A stretch of 64,000 bases of DNA from Siphonodentalium dalli (GCA_032622095.1 CP136064.1:185362209-185426208), one strand, 5' to 3'; positions 13,241 through 25,390 are shown, numbered from the stretch's first letter. The notes: generated by a model not told the origin, from the sequence alone. Program-made: numbers and translations.

Positions 13241-13714
13241 TGCCAACATTATGCCTGCTTTGTGTGCTATATCGCGTCGCTGTCAAAACATCAATAACTT
13301 TCGCAGGAAAATGCGCGTGCCAATATGACGTCGCTTTGGATACAACATATGACGTAACCTTACATTTTACGTGAACATGTTTCTACTAATTTACTAAACT
13401 AAAGAAAAGTTTATTTAGTTATATGGTAAACATTCAAGATATTTACGATATGAATTATGTTGTTTTCGCGAGGTGGCTACGGAAAATTTGCAGTTTTACG
13501 TAAATTTCCGACATTTCCCGAATTGCATAGCAACCCGAGTCCGGTCGACAATATCATAGACAATATCATAGATGACAATATTTATGATTTAACACGTTCA
13601 CTGCCGAAAACCAATGGGTAATTCAATCCCATATGCCGACATGGGATTTGATGTTTTGCCGATAGTAGATGATATTTTACGAATGTATGAGTAATGGTTC
13701 GACCAATACCGGGT

Positions 13715-14486
13715 GATCAGGCTTGTCAAAGTACCGCCGGTACCAAGGTAGTCGGTACCGGTACCGGTACTGCGTTGGAACCGCGGTACCGGTACCGGTA
13801 CTGGTGTTGTATTGTTTATTCCACTACATATCACACATTTAAAAGAGTATATTCTAATGTGGTAATTACTGGTAATGCAGTTTTGTTGATTGTTGTGGAT
13901 GACAAATACAACCATGTCAGACTATCATAATGCACGTATGCCACAGCAGCCTACATGCATTAGTATAGTCTGAAATAGTTGGATTTATCACCCACAACAA
14001 TCACCTAAAATGTGCCATAGTTTAGGCAGCCTGATAGCTAGTGTTAGAACTTTTATATTTAGGGCTTCATGCGCTCAAATACATACATCGGAAAGATATA
14101 TATATGGTGAATGACAATTTAAACTGAAATAAATGTTATGTACCTGCAAGGCTGCAATCCTCATATGTAATTTATAATGTAACACACATAGAGTCAATGG
14201 CACATATATACATTGTTGAATAAAATGATAACAGCTTCAAGACTCGGCATCCGCCGCCGCGTACTTGATCCGTTGACACATAGTAGCATGCCATAATGCA
14301 AGCGGCAGTTGCGGCACACTTAAAAGAGCAAAGTTCCTTCAATTTAAATCGATCTATACTGATCTATTTACTGTTTTTGGCGAGTACCGAGAACCGTTGG
14401 TACTGAGTATCAGAACCGGTACCGCCGGTACCGGTACCGCCGGTACCGGTACCGGTACTGGTACCGGTTAATTGACAAGCCTGATC
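13715..14486. mobile_element. GGTACC-rich inverted-repeat element
   Basis: Ends GATCAGGCTTGTCAA and TTGACAAGCCTGATC are perfect inverted repeats flanked by GGGT on both sides. Just inside each end lie arrays of GGTACCGGTACC. No coding content in 772 bp. Class uncertain; the CAGG ends recall hAT, but an 8-bp duplication is not clear. Confidence 0.75.
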
Positions 14487-14507
14487 GGGTCATATGGTGC
14501 TGAAATA

Positions 14508-14869
14508 TGTTATAAGACTACTACGAGATAACTCGTAGTCAGCACCTGTGATGGAATTTATTAACGTTTCATCCCTGGTGCCAGCTACATGTACGAATTA
14601 TCTCGTATGTCACTACAATTACTTTGGCAGTGTCTTAGATGACGAAGAGTGCTATACATGTACACATATCGTATGTAAGACAAATAAAGAAATGGTAAAT
14701 GAATTTATATATGATAATTGGTACAGACTACGTCGAATAAGACGTCAACAACATAATATGTATTTACATGTACCTACGAGATAACTCGTAGCTGGCACCA
14801 GCGATGACCACTGGTGAGTTTCATCCCAGGTGCCGACTACGAGTTATCTCGTAGGAGCTTTATAACACG
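14508..14869. repeat. Inverted-repeat element with CTACGAG palindromes
   Basis: Left end GTTATAAGACTACTACGAG and right end CTCGTAGGAGCTTTATAAC are inverted, and CAGCACCTG/CAGGTGCCG extends the arms. An extra CTACGAGATAACTCGTAG lies near 14774. Confidence 0.72.
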
Positions 14870-15176
14870 TTTTATCTTTCATTTGATCCGGATTTGATCG
14901 ACAATTCCTTTATATATACACACAATGTGTCCGGGAATGGTCTAGTTGCACATGTGTCTCATGGTTCAGGGACGTACAGAAGAGGTCCTGGTGAATTGGA
15001 GTATCCTACCAAGATTGCTATCTGGACCCCACCCGTTCACGCTGTGGGAATCGTTGTATCTCAAGCCATCGTAATTATACATATAAACTCGATCAGTGGG
15101 ATCATTGGGCATGTATTGGCACATACACCAACATTGCGTGCGGATTGTGTTATTATTGATGTGGTATGAACATTAC

Positions 15177-15238
15177 TACGAGTTAACTCGTAGTAGCAGT
15201 CCCCATGGAACCGTTTACTACGAGTTAACTCGTAGTGG
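15177..15238. repeat. Two CTACGAGTTAACTCGTAG palindromes
   Basis: Two perfect 18-base palindromes about 42 bp apart, at the right end of the TTAA element. A degenerate pair lies at 21222-21303. Confidence 0.8.
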
Positions 15239-15369
15239 CAGCGAACGTGTTAAGTCGTGATTATTGTTCAAAGAAGAAACCATGTAATGCCTTAAAGCAA
15301 TGAATACTGTTATGTTGGCTATATGAAAAGTAACATTTTGTAGTTTTAATTTAATTGCAATGACATTTC

Positions 15370-15424
15370 AAGATGGCGGCCCCTCAAATCCAAGATGGCG
15401 GCGCCTCTAATTCAAGATGGCGGC
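15370..15424 (+). repeat. Three AAGATGGCGGC words at 22-bp spacing
   Basis: AAGATGGCGGC occurs at 15370, 15392 and 15414. The word equals the known YY1-type core-promoter motif, but a short tandem repeat is an equally good explanation, and no gene starts here that I can see. Confidence 0.55.
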
Positions 15425-15544
15425 GCTCATGTTCGAAAGCGAACTTAGTATAAGGACGACCTGAGCATATTCCTTCCTGTTATTTTATAGGCGGCCTATA
15501 TTATAGGCTAATATGATTACGTCAGTACGTATGGACAACCCAAA

Positions 15545-16250
15545 ACACGTACGTCCATCTATAAAATGATAAATGTATGTTTCATAGGAGTGCCTGTATT
15601 TCTGGCCAACTTGGGATATACGAATCACGATCACGCCAGTGCGTATGGACCGTAGGACGGCGACATGTCACTCTAGTCTCTATGTCCAAAGGTTCGCTAT
15701 TCCCAAGGTTCATTATACCGAAGTTTCGCTATTCCCAAGGTTCTCTATATTCCACAATATTCAGAAGGTTTTTATAACTTGTTATTTTGAAGTTTCATTC
15801 TATTTATATCTATATTCTAAATTATTGAGAGGGTTCTTTATCATAAGACTCTTTTTATGAAGGAAATAACTTAAAGGTACTCAATCCGATAAGACGCTGC
15901 TAAATTACTCTTTCTTTGGCTTCGGTGGGGAAAAAATATTTGATTAGTGTCGAACCCACCCATCAAAGCTCAGAGTAATTAGATATCGATCTTTGCAGTT
16001 TGCTATTTTTATTGTTTCTGGGCCTAATCGTGCCAGGACGAGGTCAAACGGACGGTCTTCCAGACAAAGATGGATAACTGTAAATTCGTGGTAATAATAA
16101 CTACTTGGTATTAGAATTGTCCATCTTTTCTGGTTAAATACGCCCAGAATAGCATACCTTCAGAATAGCGAACCTTCTTAATAAGAACCTTTGGAATAGC
16201 GACCCTTCGGAATATGGAACCTTCGGAATAATGAACCTGATCCTGTATGA
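15545..16250. repeat. Element-like block with inverted AAGGTTCGCTATTCC arrays
   Basis: Short tandem words AAGGTTCGCTATTCC lie at 15688-15755 and, in reverse orientation, at 16148-16235. A fragment of the AAAGGTACTCAATCC family lies between them (about 15872-16075). CACGTCCATC.ATAAA recurs directly at both outer edges. Confidence 0.55.
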
Positions 16251-16339
16251 AGAGCCCATGACACGTCCATCAATAAATGTATACATGTTTCATGGGACTG
16301 TTTATATATACATATATAAGACTGGAGTAAAGTTGAGAC

Positions 16340-16560
16340 CAACATGTCTTTGTTAATATTGGTGCTCAGATTTCAACGAAATTTGGTGTGGTGACTCAGG
16401 GTGCCCTGGCAGAGTGCATAATGGCGTTAGTTTTTCTAAAATTTTATTTAAACAAATTTAAATAAATAAAAAAAATATGAACATATGTGAATATTTAGGT
16501 ACAAATAAACCTATTTGCACGAGAATATGTTGCAGCACCAGATATAGAGGAGTGTGTGAA
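16340..16560. repeat. Degenerate dispersed repeat fragment
   Basis: Carries CAACGAAATTTGGTGTGGTG and GTGCCCTGGCAGAG, shared with the repeat at 39.66 kb. Confidence 0.45.
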
Positions 16561-16773
16561 TGTGGGCCACAGTTAGACATGGGTCAGAGTGAGATATTGC
16601 CTCTAACATTTCTCTAATTTCCAGACCAATATCCATGGCGCCAGTCAAGAGATATTAGCCATATAGCACATGTACTATATTTCTTCAAAATGCAATCATC
16701 AGGTGAAGGTTGAATCTGGCCAAGCAACCAATTTTCAAGGCAAAATTATTTTATTTAATTTTTGCAATTTTAA

Positions 16774-17217
16774 AGGTACTCAATCCGAATTAACCCTCGC
16801 AGATTACTATTCCCTTGACTTCGGAGGTGAAAAATATTTGATTCAAGTCCAGGAACCCACAACATCAAAGTTCAGAGTGATCAGATACCGATTTTTAAAA
16901 TCTATCATTTTAATTTTACGTGGCCCAGCAAACAGCAGACGAGAATACTTTCTCTGACCAAATTGCAGATGGAGATGGATAACTCTAAAATCAACTGGTT
17001 TTTTTTATGTGTGTGTCAGATGTTTGACAAACCAGCAATATTCGTTGAGCAAAAAGTTGATAAATTACAGGTTTTTGTCAATTTTATGCCATAATTGACT
17101 GCAGTTAGCATTATTTTCGAGCAATTAATTCTGTCAACTGAAGCGGCATTTCAAAAAATCTTCTTGTTGTTGGAATCTGATGATATGGGGACTATTGATT
17201 CGGATTGAGGACCTTCA
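16774..17217. mobile_element. AAAGGTACTCAATCC inverted-repeat MITE
   Basis: Left end AAGGTACTCAATCCGAAT, right end ATTCGGATTGAGGACCTT. An inverted copy of the interior lies at 48014-48470, sharing GATGGATAACTCTAAAATCA. Non-coding; class unknown. Confidence 0.72.
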
Positions 17218-19830
17218 AGGGAAAAATATCTTTATTGGATAAATTTACATATAATACTGAATACATTTTTATGAAAACGGGGATTTATTGCATATTTCAC
17301 ATAGCCACATCTGATTTATTTATAGAGGTTTATGTATGCTTGACTTTCAGCGATTTACATGGATGGGACACAATGACCCAATGAGACATAATTTATGGCC
17401 CTGGTAGGATCCAACTTCAGTAGATGACAGGCACTTCGAAAAGGAATGAGATAATTTGCCAAATGACTATTGTTTTGGGGCTAAATAATTTAGATCAAAC
17501 AAACTGATGTCATTGTGCAATAGTGGTATGTTCGGTGTGTTTCCTATACGGTTACTACTTAGGGGTGACCCCTTCTGTGAAGTAGATGATGAGAAACAAG
17601 TATTAAGGGTGGTCCCAGCTCGAGATTGCATGCTTGTTCATGACTTTTGTGAGCTTATATCGTACTCTCAGATGTCTAAGCATTGTGATGGTCAATAATA
17701 GTGATAGCGGAGACCTAGACTGAAATTAACAATATTGATGGAAATTTAATTCTATTTAATTCTATTTCAATTTAATTCTATATATGTCTCTATGCGAAAA
17801 AACTTAATGATCGTTGAGAATTTTATCTGAAATTACTAATCATGCGGCACATGCTGACACTATTGTTAGGCATCTGATAGTATATAAACATTTTAATAAT
17901 TGCCCAGGAAGAATGACATCAGTATGAGGGACGCAAAGAACAATCCACCACAAAGTCATTTAAATCTTGCCATTTCAAAGTTGGATCTTCACATTCTATG
18001 ACACACATTATTAATGAAAGGTACTTCATAATTTATTAACTGTACTAGTTACTTCCCTATCGCAACAGCAAAAACTACGTATACTGGTGGAATATATCAT
18101 TCTTGGTGGGCATAGATACATAGATATTCATGGCATGGTCTGAGAAAATGCTACTAGATTAAACATTTATATGATTGCCTCATTAGTCATGTACGTCATG
18201 TATAACAAGAAGGTCGTGACAGTTCAACTAAGTTGGCCTGGAATTATTATATTTAGCATACATACAATCCCAATGTGTCAAGTCGACAATAGTAAGTACG
18301 CAGGGCTATATTTAATCATTTTTCCACAAATAGCCACTAGTTAATATATATGCTAGCCATGCTGGGCAAGCTCCCGCTTAATGCTTAAGGTTTAAATCGA
18401 GAACACATTGTTAATATCATGAATTATTTAATATGTGAGAATGCTAAAACTAATCACCGTGCATTATAATTATTATATTTAACTTGATGTGTCCACCAGA
18501 CCATCACAGGAAACAGAATTCTTCCACACAGATGGAAATTGCCCAGAAGCATATCCTCTCACCAGTCGCTGCATGAATTCTGCAGTGTGCCGAGACCAAG
18601 TGGGATTTGGAGATGTTCTTCTTTTCCTTCACTCAACAAGAAGATAAACGACTCAATTTGTTAGTCACCAATTCACTGGGCTTTATGTGTTTGTTACATA
18701 TGTGTGTTGACTGCTCTGTAGATGGCTAGAATTGAATTTTGACCTGAGTCACATTCACAGTGAGTGGGTGAGGCTGAGCCTGAAGTCGTTGATAACTAAA
18801 TTTACTAATCTGTAATCACTAAATTGACTAATACAATCCTAATAATATTATTAGATTAGAAGGCCACATGACCGCTCCGAATACTGCTTCCACAAGTTCC
18901 AGCTACGTGCTACGTTCAACGGTTCATGACTGAACTATACTGTCTATACTGAGTAAATGAGTAAATGAGTCAGCTCTAAAATGTCCATTTTCTGATTTCC
19001 TTGACCCAAGTTGAGGCTTGACCTGACAGTGTTAGATATTAACAATTAAATTTACTATTTAGAGAAGTAGTTAGTTAGTAGACTGAACAATTTGCCGCTT
19101 GCAGTTGCAACTCTAAGTCTAACCACTGTAACCAGTCCAGGTGAAAACAGACTTAAAATTGAACAATAACAGAACAAGTCAAATCGCCGTGGTGATCAGT
19201 CTGCACAGACCAGTCCACATTTCACTCCAGTGACCTTCGTTTTCATATTTTTTTCAGTCACAGATTCGTCATTGAGTTTCTTTCCGACTGACTGATTTTC
19301 ACTTTTAAACTTCCAAGTTCAAAACAAGTTCTTCTAGAAGTTCTACTTCTAGTCTACTTCTACTCTAGTCTAAGTCTAGTGTTGTTGTTATTCTTCTTCT
19401 TTTGACTGCTTTGACTCTAAAGTCATTCCAGTAATGGGCTCGTTGTGCTATCTTCGCTTGTGCTTTCTCGTTTGTTCTTAACGCTTACGTGCTGTGATAC
19501 CGACGTACATTTAAAATACGAGCGATAACAATAACAAGCAATTCAATTTCAAATTTCGCAAATAAGAGAGCGCCACCATTTTGTAAAGAAATTACGTCAT
19601 CATTTCCAACGTTGCTATGGCCTGTCACTGTCAGGGGACGTAATTTTCAAACTTTAACGGTACTGAATCTGGCGAGGTTTGTCGAATGCTATGCGCCCGT
19701 GTCAGCTAAATCCACATTAAGCATTTAATTTTGAATAAGGTTGATTTTGTTTCAAATTTAATAGTGTTGCTATGGGGAGGCTGATCGAAGAAGAAAAATA
19801 AATTCGTTTTATTAATTTGTCAATTCTATT
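17218..19830. other. No gene recognised
   Basis: Unique AT-rich DNA with a CT-rich stretch near 19315-19400. A 63-codon frame at 17507-17698 has no recognisable domain. Nothing supports a gene. Confidence 0.45.
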
Positions 19831-20145
19831 CCAACATGGCGGCCACCATAGGGCTAGTCTCGTACCTGGCTCAGACACTCCGCTCACTGTTCCGTCCAAC
19901 TCCACGACGTAACGCTTCCGCCTACATACCGGAACGCTGCGCCTTAGCGCAGTGGAGGCTGAGAGCTGGGAACGAGTCCACCATAGGGCCCCCATAGGTC
20001 TGAATCGCCCGGATGTAAAAACAATTTTTTCATGTTGATGGGGTATAGAAATTACTGACGTCACAACTATACTTGCGTCGCTTACGCAATACCGTAAAAC
20101 AACCCTTTTGGGTTGTGATAATACCCCCCCCCCCCCCCCCAAATT
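19831..20145. repeat. GC-rich repeat-like block ending in a C17 run
   Basis: CCACCATAGGG occurs twice (about 19842 and 19978), around an inner palindrome GCGCCTTAGCGC and an inverted pair TAGTCTCGTACC / GGGAACGAGTCC. This looks like a mobile-element remnant. It includes an ATGGCGGCC start with a basic 52-residue frame; see rejected items. Seventeen C residues lie at 20124-20140. Confidence 0.45.
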
Positions 20146-20696
20146 GGCTCGGGTTTCGAGATGAATTACATCGGTCTGGTTCTCACTAGATGCATAAAAT
20201 ACATATTGGTATACTCCCGAATCCGAAGATATAGTAATTTCTGGGTGTTAAAAAACCGACAGTGCATTAGTTTTTGAAACAGGATCTAATAATCCGGAAC
20301 ATATTTTTTTGACACCGATGACACCGTTACCGGTAGTTCTAAAAACAAAATGACCGCCTCCTGTTCATTTTTTATTCGACGCCAAATTCAATTCCAAATT
20401 TTCGGACGCAGGTGTGATTAACATTAACAATTGATATTGCATGCCTATTGCAGCAGTTTTAGTTAACCAATATTCTGAATTAAATACATGTATATCTTAC
20501 AGCAACCATTATTTTGCTCACAAGTGCCGTTTGGCCTGTTCTGTTTCCGCCGAATTCCGGGCATCACTGCCATCAGCCAGCTGTCGGCTAATCAGGTCGG
20601 TCACACATGCAAAATGATCTATTTAACACGTTGAGTGCCGGAACACTGTAGTGTGACATTCCAGGGTGCCAACATTATATTATGTATTAAATATAG
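20146..20696. other. No gene recognised
   Basis: Mostly unique. TTAACACGTTGAGTGCCG at 20623 resembles the left end of the TTAA element at 13589, but no matching right end was found. Confidence 0.4.
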
Positions 20697-20821
20697 AATA
20701 TACGCATAATGTTTCTGAATAAAAAATTTAATCCACGAGTGGGATTGGCTATTTACACCACGTAAATCGCCAATCCCACGAGTGGATTAAATTTGTTATT
20801 CAGAAACACTATGCGTATATT
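20697..20821. repeat. Foldback with GTGGGATTGGC arms
   Basis: Arms of about 53 bp: AATATACGCATAATGTTTCT and CCACGAGTGGGATTGGC on the left; GCCAATCCCACGAGTGG and CACTATGCGTATATT on the right. Immediately followed by the 83-bp tandem repeat. Confidence 0.82.
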
Positions 20822-20828
20822 TTGTTTA

Positions 20829-20972
20829 TGCCACGATCTTTACAATGCGATGGATAAACACTTTTCCGTTCAAATTGTATGGAGAAAGTTTAATCCACCC
20901 TGCAAAGTTTTTGCCACGATCTTTACAATGCGATGGATAAACACTTTTCCGTTCAAATTGTATGGAGAAGGT
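20829..20972. repeat. 83-bp tandem duplication
   Basis: TGCCACGATCTTTACAATGC starts at 20829 and again at 20912; about 58 bp is identical in the two copies. Confidence 0.85.
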
Positions 20973-21221
20973 TAGTCCACTCTGCGAAGTTTAATCAACA
21001 GTAGGCACGTTTAATCAACAGGTGTTGATTAAATGTAAAATTTAAACAGATGGCTTTATTTTAATATTTATATAGTGTGATAGACGATCGTGGTATAAAT
21101 AGGTAGATAGCACCATGTAACCACCCTCAAACCCCAAAACTGGGCATGTCATGACTCATGACATGTAATAATTATTGACAGCTGGAATTAGGATAACATA
21201 AAAACATGACATTAACACACT

Positions 21222-21303
21222 ACGAGATAACGCATAGTCGGCACAGAGCAACGCCATCTCATGGTATTTTGGCTGGGTGCGGAATAGGAGTTATCTCGTA
21301 TCC
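21222..21303. repeat. Degenerate CTACGAG inverted pair
   Basis: CTACGAGATAACGCATAGTC and GGAGTTATCTCGTA face each other about 55 bp apart, as in the 14.5-kb element. Confidence 0.55.
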
Positions 21304-21546
21304 ACTCTTTACCATGTTTTTTCTCATGAGTAGGCCTACTCTGTTACTGTTAGTAAAAAACTAGAGATGCCACTTTAATCGATTAATCAGACCTAATATT
21401 AATAACATCAGTGGAAGTATTCCGTAATACATGTATGACCTATTGGCTGGGTGCAGATTAACTGCTGTTGCTGGTTGGTTCAGGTATCGGCTGATGTAAT
21501 TGTTATGTTATAATAAATATGAAAAGTGTGTCATAAACCACCGGTA

Positions 21547-24029
21547 CAGTAAAACTCTCTAAACAGAACACCCTTCGGACCGGCCCTTCTGTTCGGTTTA
21601 GAGAGGTGTTCGGTTTACAGAAAATCGCAAAACCATCGGAATATATTGCCGCCGTCAGTAAGAGTTATTGAGACCCGAACACCTCATTACTGATTACTTA
21701 AACTTTATTCAATAAAGTACAAAATAATACATAAATTGCAATAGATAAACATGCTATAATAAGAATTAAATATATGTATAGATAAACCAGGAAACACGGA
21801 AACGATACATTATATGGTGATTCGCGTTTTTTGAAAAATGTTGTTGACGGTAGATTTCAACTCTGAGCTATCGTTTTCCCGACGGCTCATTAATTGTGAT
21901 AAGTTGGTTTAATACAACTGTGATGGTAACAATAAACCACCGTCCTGTACTTTTAACGAATTAGTGTTTAGTTTGGACAATTGTTGTAAAAACAAAGAGT
22001 CCATTCCAGCACAATAGCTGATGTAAAAACAATGTGTCACTGCTCTAATTACCTGTGAAGTAGGGCCCTGCGAACCTTATAATTTAGGTCGAACCGAACC
22101 TTGAAACCGAATCATCGTCTTGGTTTCGAATCGAACCGAATCTCGAACCTCGAACCCAATTACCGACCGTGTCATTGAAGAGAGTCCAAGCGACGTACTC
22201 ATAATACTAGTAGCCAGTTAGAACGTATGTGGATCATCATAATAGTACAATCAACGTGTTATATACAAATTTATCGTATACGATATAAGATAATTACATG
22301 TTGAAGAATTATTTTATATTGGAGATGAATGACAATCCGATAAAACGTTGATTTTATGTTCCGTTTATGTCCATACATTATATTACATAACCCCGATTAA
22401 AACAAATATCCTATTATCATTCTCCGTATATACCCGCGTCCGCTCACTGAGCATCACTCATGAAAAATCATAACTTATGACTTATTCTAACAGTAAGTGA
22501 GACAGATGTCTGATTGAATCATCGGTCAAGCTTCCAATAGTAAATATGTACAATGTAAACAACGCGATAAACGACGCATTGAACTCCTAACACACTGACG
22601 ACATGAACGCGCCACGTGGCATAACTCGGTAACTATTAACAGACTCATCAATCTGTAACTGCGACAACACATGACAAAGATCAAAGCGTGCCGACGTCGC
22701 GTTGTAGCAATTAAGTGTCATAAGACAAAGCACATCGGGTTACATAATCATGTCAATCATTTATGCTGATAAACAATGGCCACACCTTCTCCTCACTGTG
22801 ATTGGTCGACTCCAATTGTTGACACAGAAGGCTGCCGGAAATACCTATTCACTTTCAGCCAGTTTACGGAATTCAAAAAAGCTTGTTCGATCTGTATTCA
22901 TCAATAATCATAACTTATTGTTTCGTTTGTTAGGTTTAATTATGTCTATTAGTAAAGTTATATGGAGAATAAAACAAACTTTGACTAGGTAGAACTTTGA
23001 CTGAGATAGAAATGTTATAGTTTTACTAATTAATTATCACGAATTTGACATGTCCGACTGGACCGTTTAGCGGGAGCGGAATAAAGTTATGCCAAAAGAC
23101 CCGTTCAATGAAATATCACCCAGTTACCCCGCCCGAGTAATGATCAAAGTAATTATGTCCAATGTAAACATAAAATCATAGTATCACACAGTTGTATGTA
23201 AACCAATTAATATACGGTATATAATCAATAAACAATTCCCAGTACGCAAAATTTGCCCATTTTGCGGGACTAAAGAAAAGGTTCGATATAAACGAATCCC
23301 GTCTAAGGTTTCGAACCGGACCGAATCATCACAGCGGTTTCGAACCGAACCTCGAACGGTTCGCAGGGCCCTACTGTGAAGTCACCATTGTTCAATCAGT
23401 TTGTGATATAAGCAAACATGTATCTATCTGTATCTGCATGTATCTGAAGGTTGTGCAGTAACCAATTCTGGTTTAGTCACATCTAATTATTCACCTGTTT
23501 TAATCCGTTTCAAAGCTTTGCCGATACAAAAGACCGCTAATTAAATTGGTACGCTTATTCAATAGTACGAAAGTACATTACCTGCGTGCACGCGCATTCG
23601 TCTGGTAAGATTAAATATAAATACGGCAGTATCTTTTTATTCTCAGGCATTATATTTGTTTTAATTTGTAAATAAATTTGATTAATGTACCAAGAACAAT
23701 TCGTCCATTTGTAACTAACTTTTGTCACTGACGGTGATCGAGGTCACACACAGGTCAACTCAAAAGCGGAAACATTCACATCATTACATTTTAACTGATT
23801 GCGTTCGGTCTCTTCCATCGCTTTAAGCGTTCGGATTTTGGAGGTAAACATTAGTGTATTTGTACACTGTTGGACTAATAAAACTGTCCGGTATTCGGAG
23901 TACAGAGGTTTCGGATTACAGAGGTAATAATTAGTGACAATGCACTTGGGTAAATACGGGACCGAACAATTCGTTCGGAATGGAGAGGGGTTCGGATTGT
24001 AGAGGGTCCGGTTTCGAGAGGTTTCACTG
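21547..24029. mobile_element. pogo/Tigger-like non-autonomous element, split by a hAT-like insertion
   Basis: Left end CAGTAAAACTCTCTAAACAG, right end GGTTTCGAGAGGTTTCACTG (imperfectly inverted), with TA on both outer sides (21545, 24030). CAGTGAAACCTCT-type ends with a TA target are typical of pogo/Tigger transposons. Sub-terminal repeats such as CGGATTACAGAGGT lie near the right end. About 1.16 kb remains after removing the nested element 22061-23373. Open frames near the right end are antisense to the repeats and carry no transposase motif. Confidence 0.72.
22061..23373. mobile_element. Nested hAT-like element with perfect 8-bp duplication CTGTGAAG
   Basis: Ends TAGGGCCCTGCGAACC and GGTTCGCAGGGCCCTA are perfect inverted repeats; CTGTGAAG flanks both sides (22053-22060 and 23374-23381). 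The 1,313-bp interior carries GAACCGAACC-type words next to both ends and no transposase frame. It inserted after the surrounding pogo-like element. Confidence 0.88.
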
Positions 24030-24031
24030 TA

Positions 24032-24970
24032 GTGACTAATGAGCATAATGTATTCAATACCAGCACAGTTGTCGGTGATGTCATGGTTATAATATTTGTG
24101 AGTTCATTAGAACGAAAGTAGCGATTAATTTCAGTGTTATGAATAGCCAAACATACAGGCAATATGAAAGTAGGAATGCACGACGGACCACCGGTGGTTC
24201 CTGAAAAAAGGAATCTAATGTTACGGAAACGATAAGTTTCAGCAAACTTCCAGAGAGTGGATAACAATCACAAAGGTGGGCCCCCACCAACAAATTTCAG
24301 TACTCGGAACAAGTTAAGTATTTGATAATAGTGAATTTCATTCACCGTCACCACTCCAATCAAGGGCGAGTGCATTCAGTTGCATTCAGCAAAGATGTCA
24401 CCATAGGTACAAAGCTGCAGCGCCACCAATTTGTAGTATATACAACAAAGAGTAACCAAGTCATCAATATTCAAGAAATTTAGAAATCCCTCTATGTGCC
24501 AGGAAGCCTGATCGGGCTATTATAGATTGATCAGTGGTTCATCCAGACCTGATATGTTGATAAGAAAGATACTGTATAGTGTATATACAGATATATAGTC
24601 CCTGTTATAAATAATAAAAAGAAGCCATGCATTATCGAACTTAGTGCAATCGTAAAAAAAAAATTAAAGCACAGGATCCAGTTTGCCACTTATTGTCATA
24701 GACTCATAGTGTTAGATTGGCATTTGAGTGCCTCCATGTCTTCAGTGTCGCTGTTGGGGTCGTTATCATAAAATGATATAAATGCTTCAAATATGCTTGA
24801 TTCATGGGGGTTCTAAGGTTATAATATTGACACAGATTGGATATACCATATATTAAAACAGCAAAATGCACTTCCTCCGAAATTGTATCTGTAAACATCC
24901 GATTACTGGTACTGGCATACATATATATACATGTGCATGCATCAGATTCATGGAGGCCCGGATTCAGCAT
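24032..24970. other. No gene recognised
   Basis: Unique AT-rich DNA; no domain or splice-bounded frame. Confidence 0.4.
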
Positions 24971-25390
24971 AAGTGTTCATTGCTTCAAATGTTCTTGCTT
25001 TGGTGAGCACGGACAAATTCTCATTTCTTATCAAAATGGCCATGTATTGATTGGAATGGCATATTGAGATGTTTCTAAACTCAGATCAAGCTTGAAAATC
25101 AGTCCCGATTTTCGCGATCATGTAGGGATTCCAACCTGTACTAAGTTGCTAACCTCATGTTCATTGCTTCAATTGTGCTTGCTTCAGTGAGCTTGGAACA
25201 ATTTTCATTTCTTATCGAAGTGGTCATGTATTGACCGGAATGGCATATTGAGATGTCCCTCAACTCTGATCAAGCTGAAAAATGTTCCTGATTTTTGCCT
25301 CTGTTGGGTTCGAACCCACACCAACCTTGTCTAGCCCAGACAGCAATTATCTAATGCATGACATAACCACCTCAGCTATGGGGACTTCCT
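24971..25390 (-). mobile_element. Two tandem SINE-like units with a tRNA-like head
   Basis: The right unit, read on the minus strand from about 25385, has a polymerase III A box (TAGCTGAGGTGG) and B box (GGTTCGAACCC, at 25307-25317), as in tRNA-derived SINEs. Its body repeats about 182 bp to the left, sharing GAATGGCATATTGAGATGT. The left copy has a decayed B box near 25130. It is not an intact tRNA: the stems do not close well. Confidence 0.65.

Larger units (their letters stand above)
13589..15253. mobile_element. TTAA-bounded element carrying nested insertions
   Basis: TTAACACGTTCACTGCC at 13589 is inverted to GGCAGCGAACGTGTTAA ending at 15253. TTAA on both sides suggests a piggyBac-like origin. 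It contains the GGTACC-rich element (13715-14486) and the CTACGAG foldback (14508-14869). A 91-codon open frame at 14894-15169 has no recognisable domain. Confidence 0.65.

Noticed and set aside
14894-15169. 91-codon frame inside the TTAA-bounded element
   Set aside because: No transposase motif such as a DDD/DDE signature; no homologue recognised; consistent with chance.
17507-17698. 63-codon frame with fairly normal composition
   Set aside because: No splice signals with matching phase and no domain that I recognise.
19836-19992. ATGGCGGCC start followed by a basic, presequence-like frame as first exon of the LETMD1-like gene
   Set aside because: Phase-2 donors within it are weak (CA|GTGGAG, GA|GTCCAC), the intron would be about 10 kb, and the sequence has internal inverted repeats typical of a mobile-element remnant.
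20623-20640. Left end of a TTAA element (TTAACACGTTGAGTGCCG)
   Set aside because: No inverted partner end was found downstream, so the element is not called.
24902-25003. Exon-like frame ending at CTTTG|GTGAGC
   Set aside because: It lies in a duplicated SINE-like unit and shows no presequence character.
25300-25390. tRNA gene on the minus strand
   Set aside because: A and B boxes are present, but stems do not close and the body is duplicated like a SINE, so it is called a SINE-like unit.
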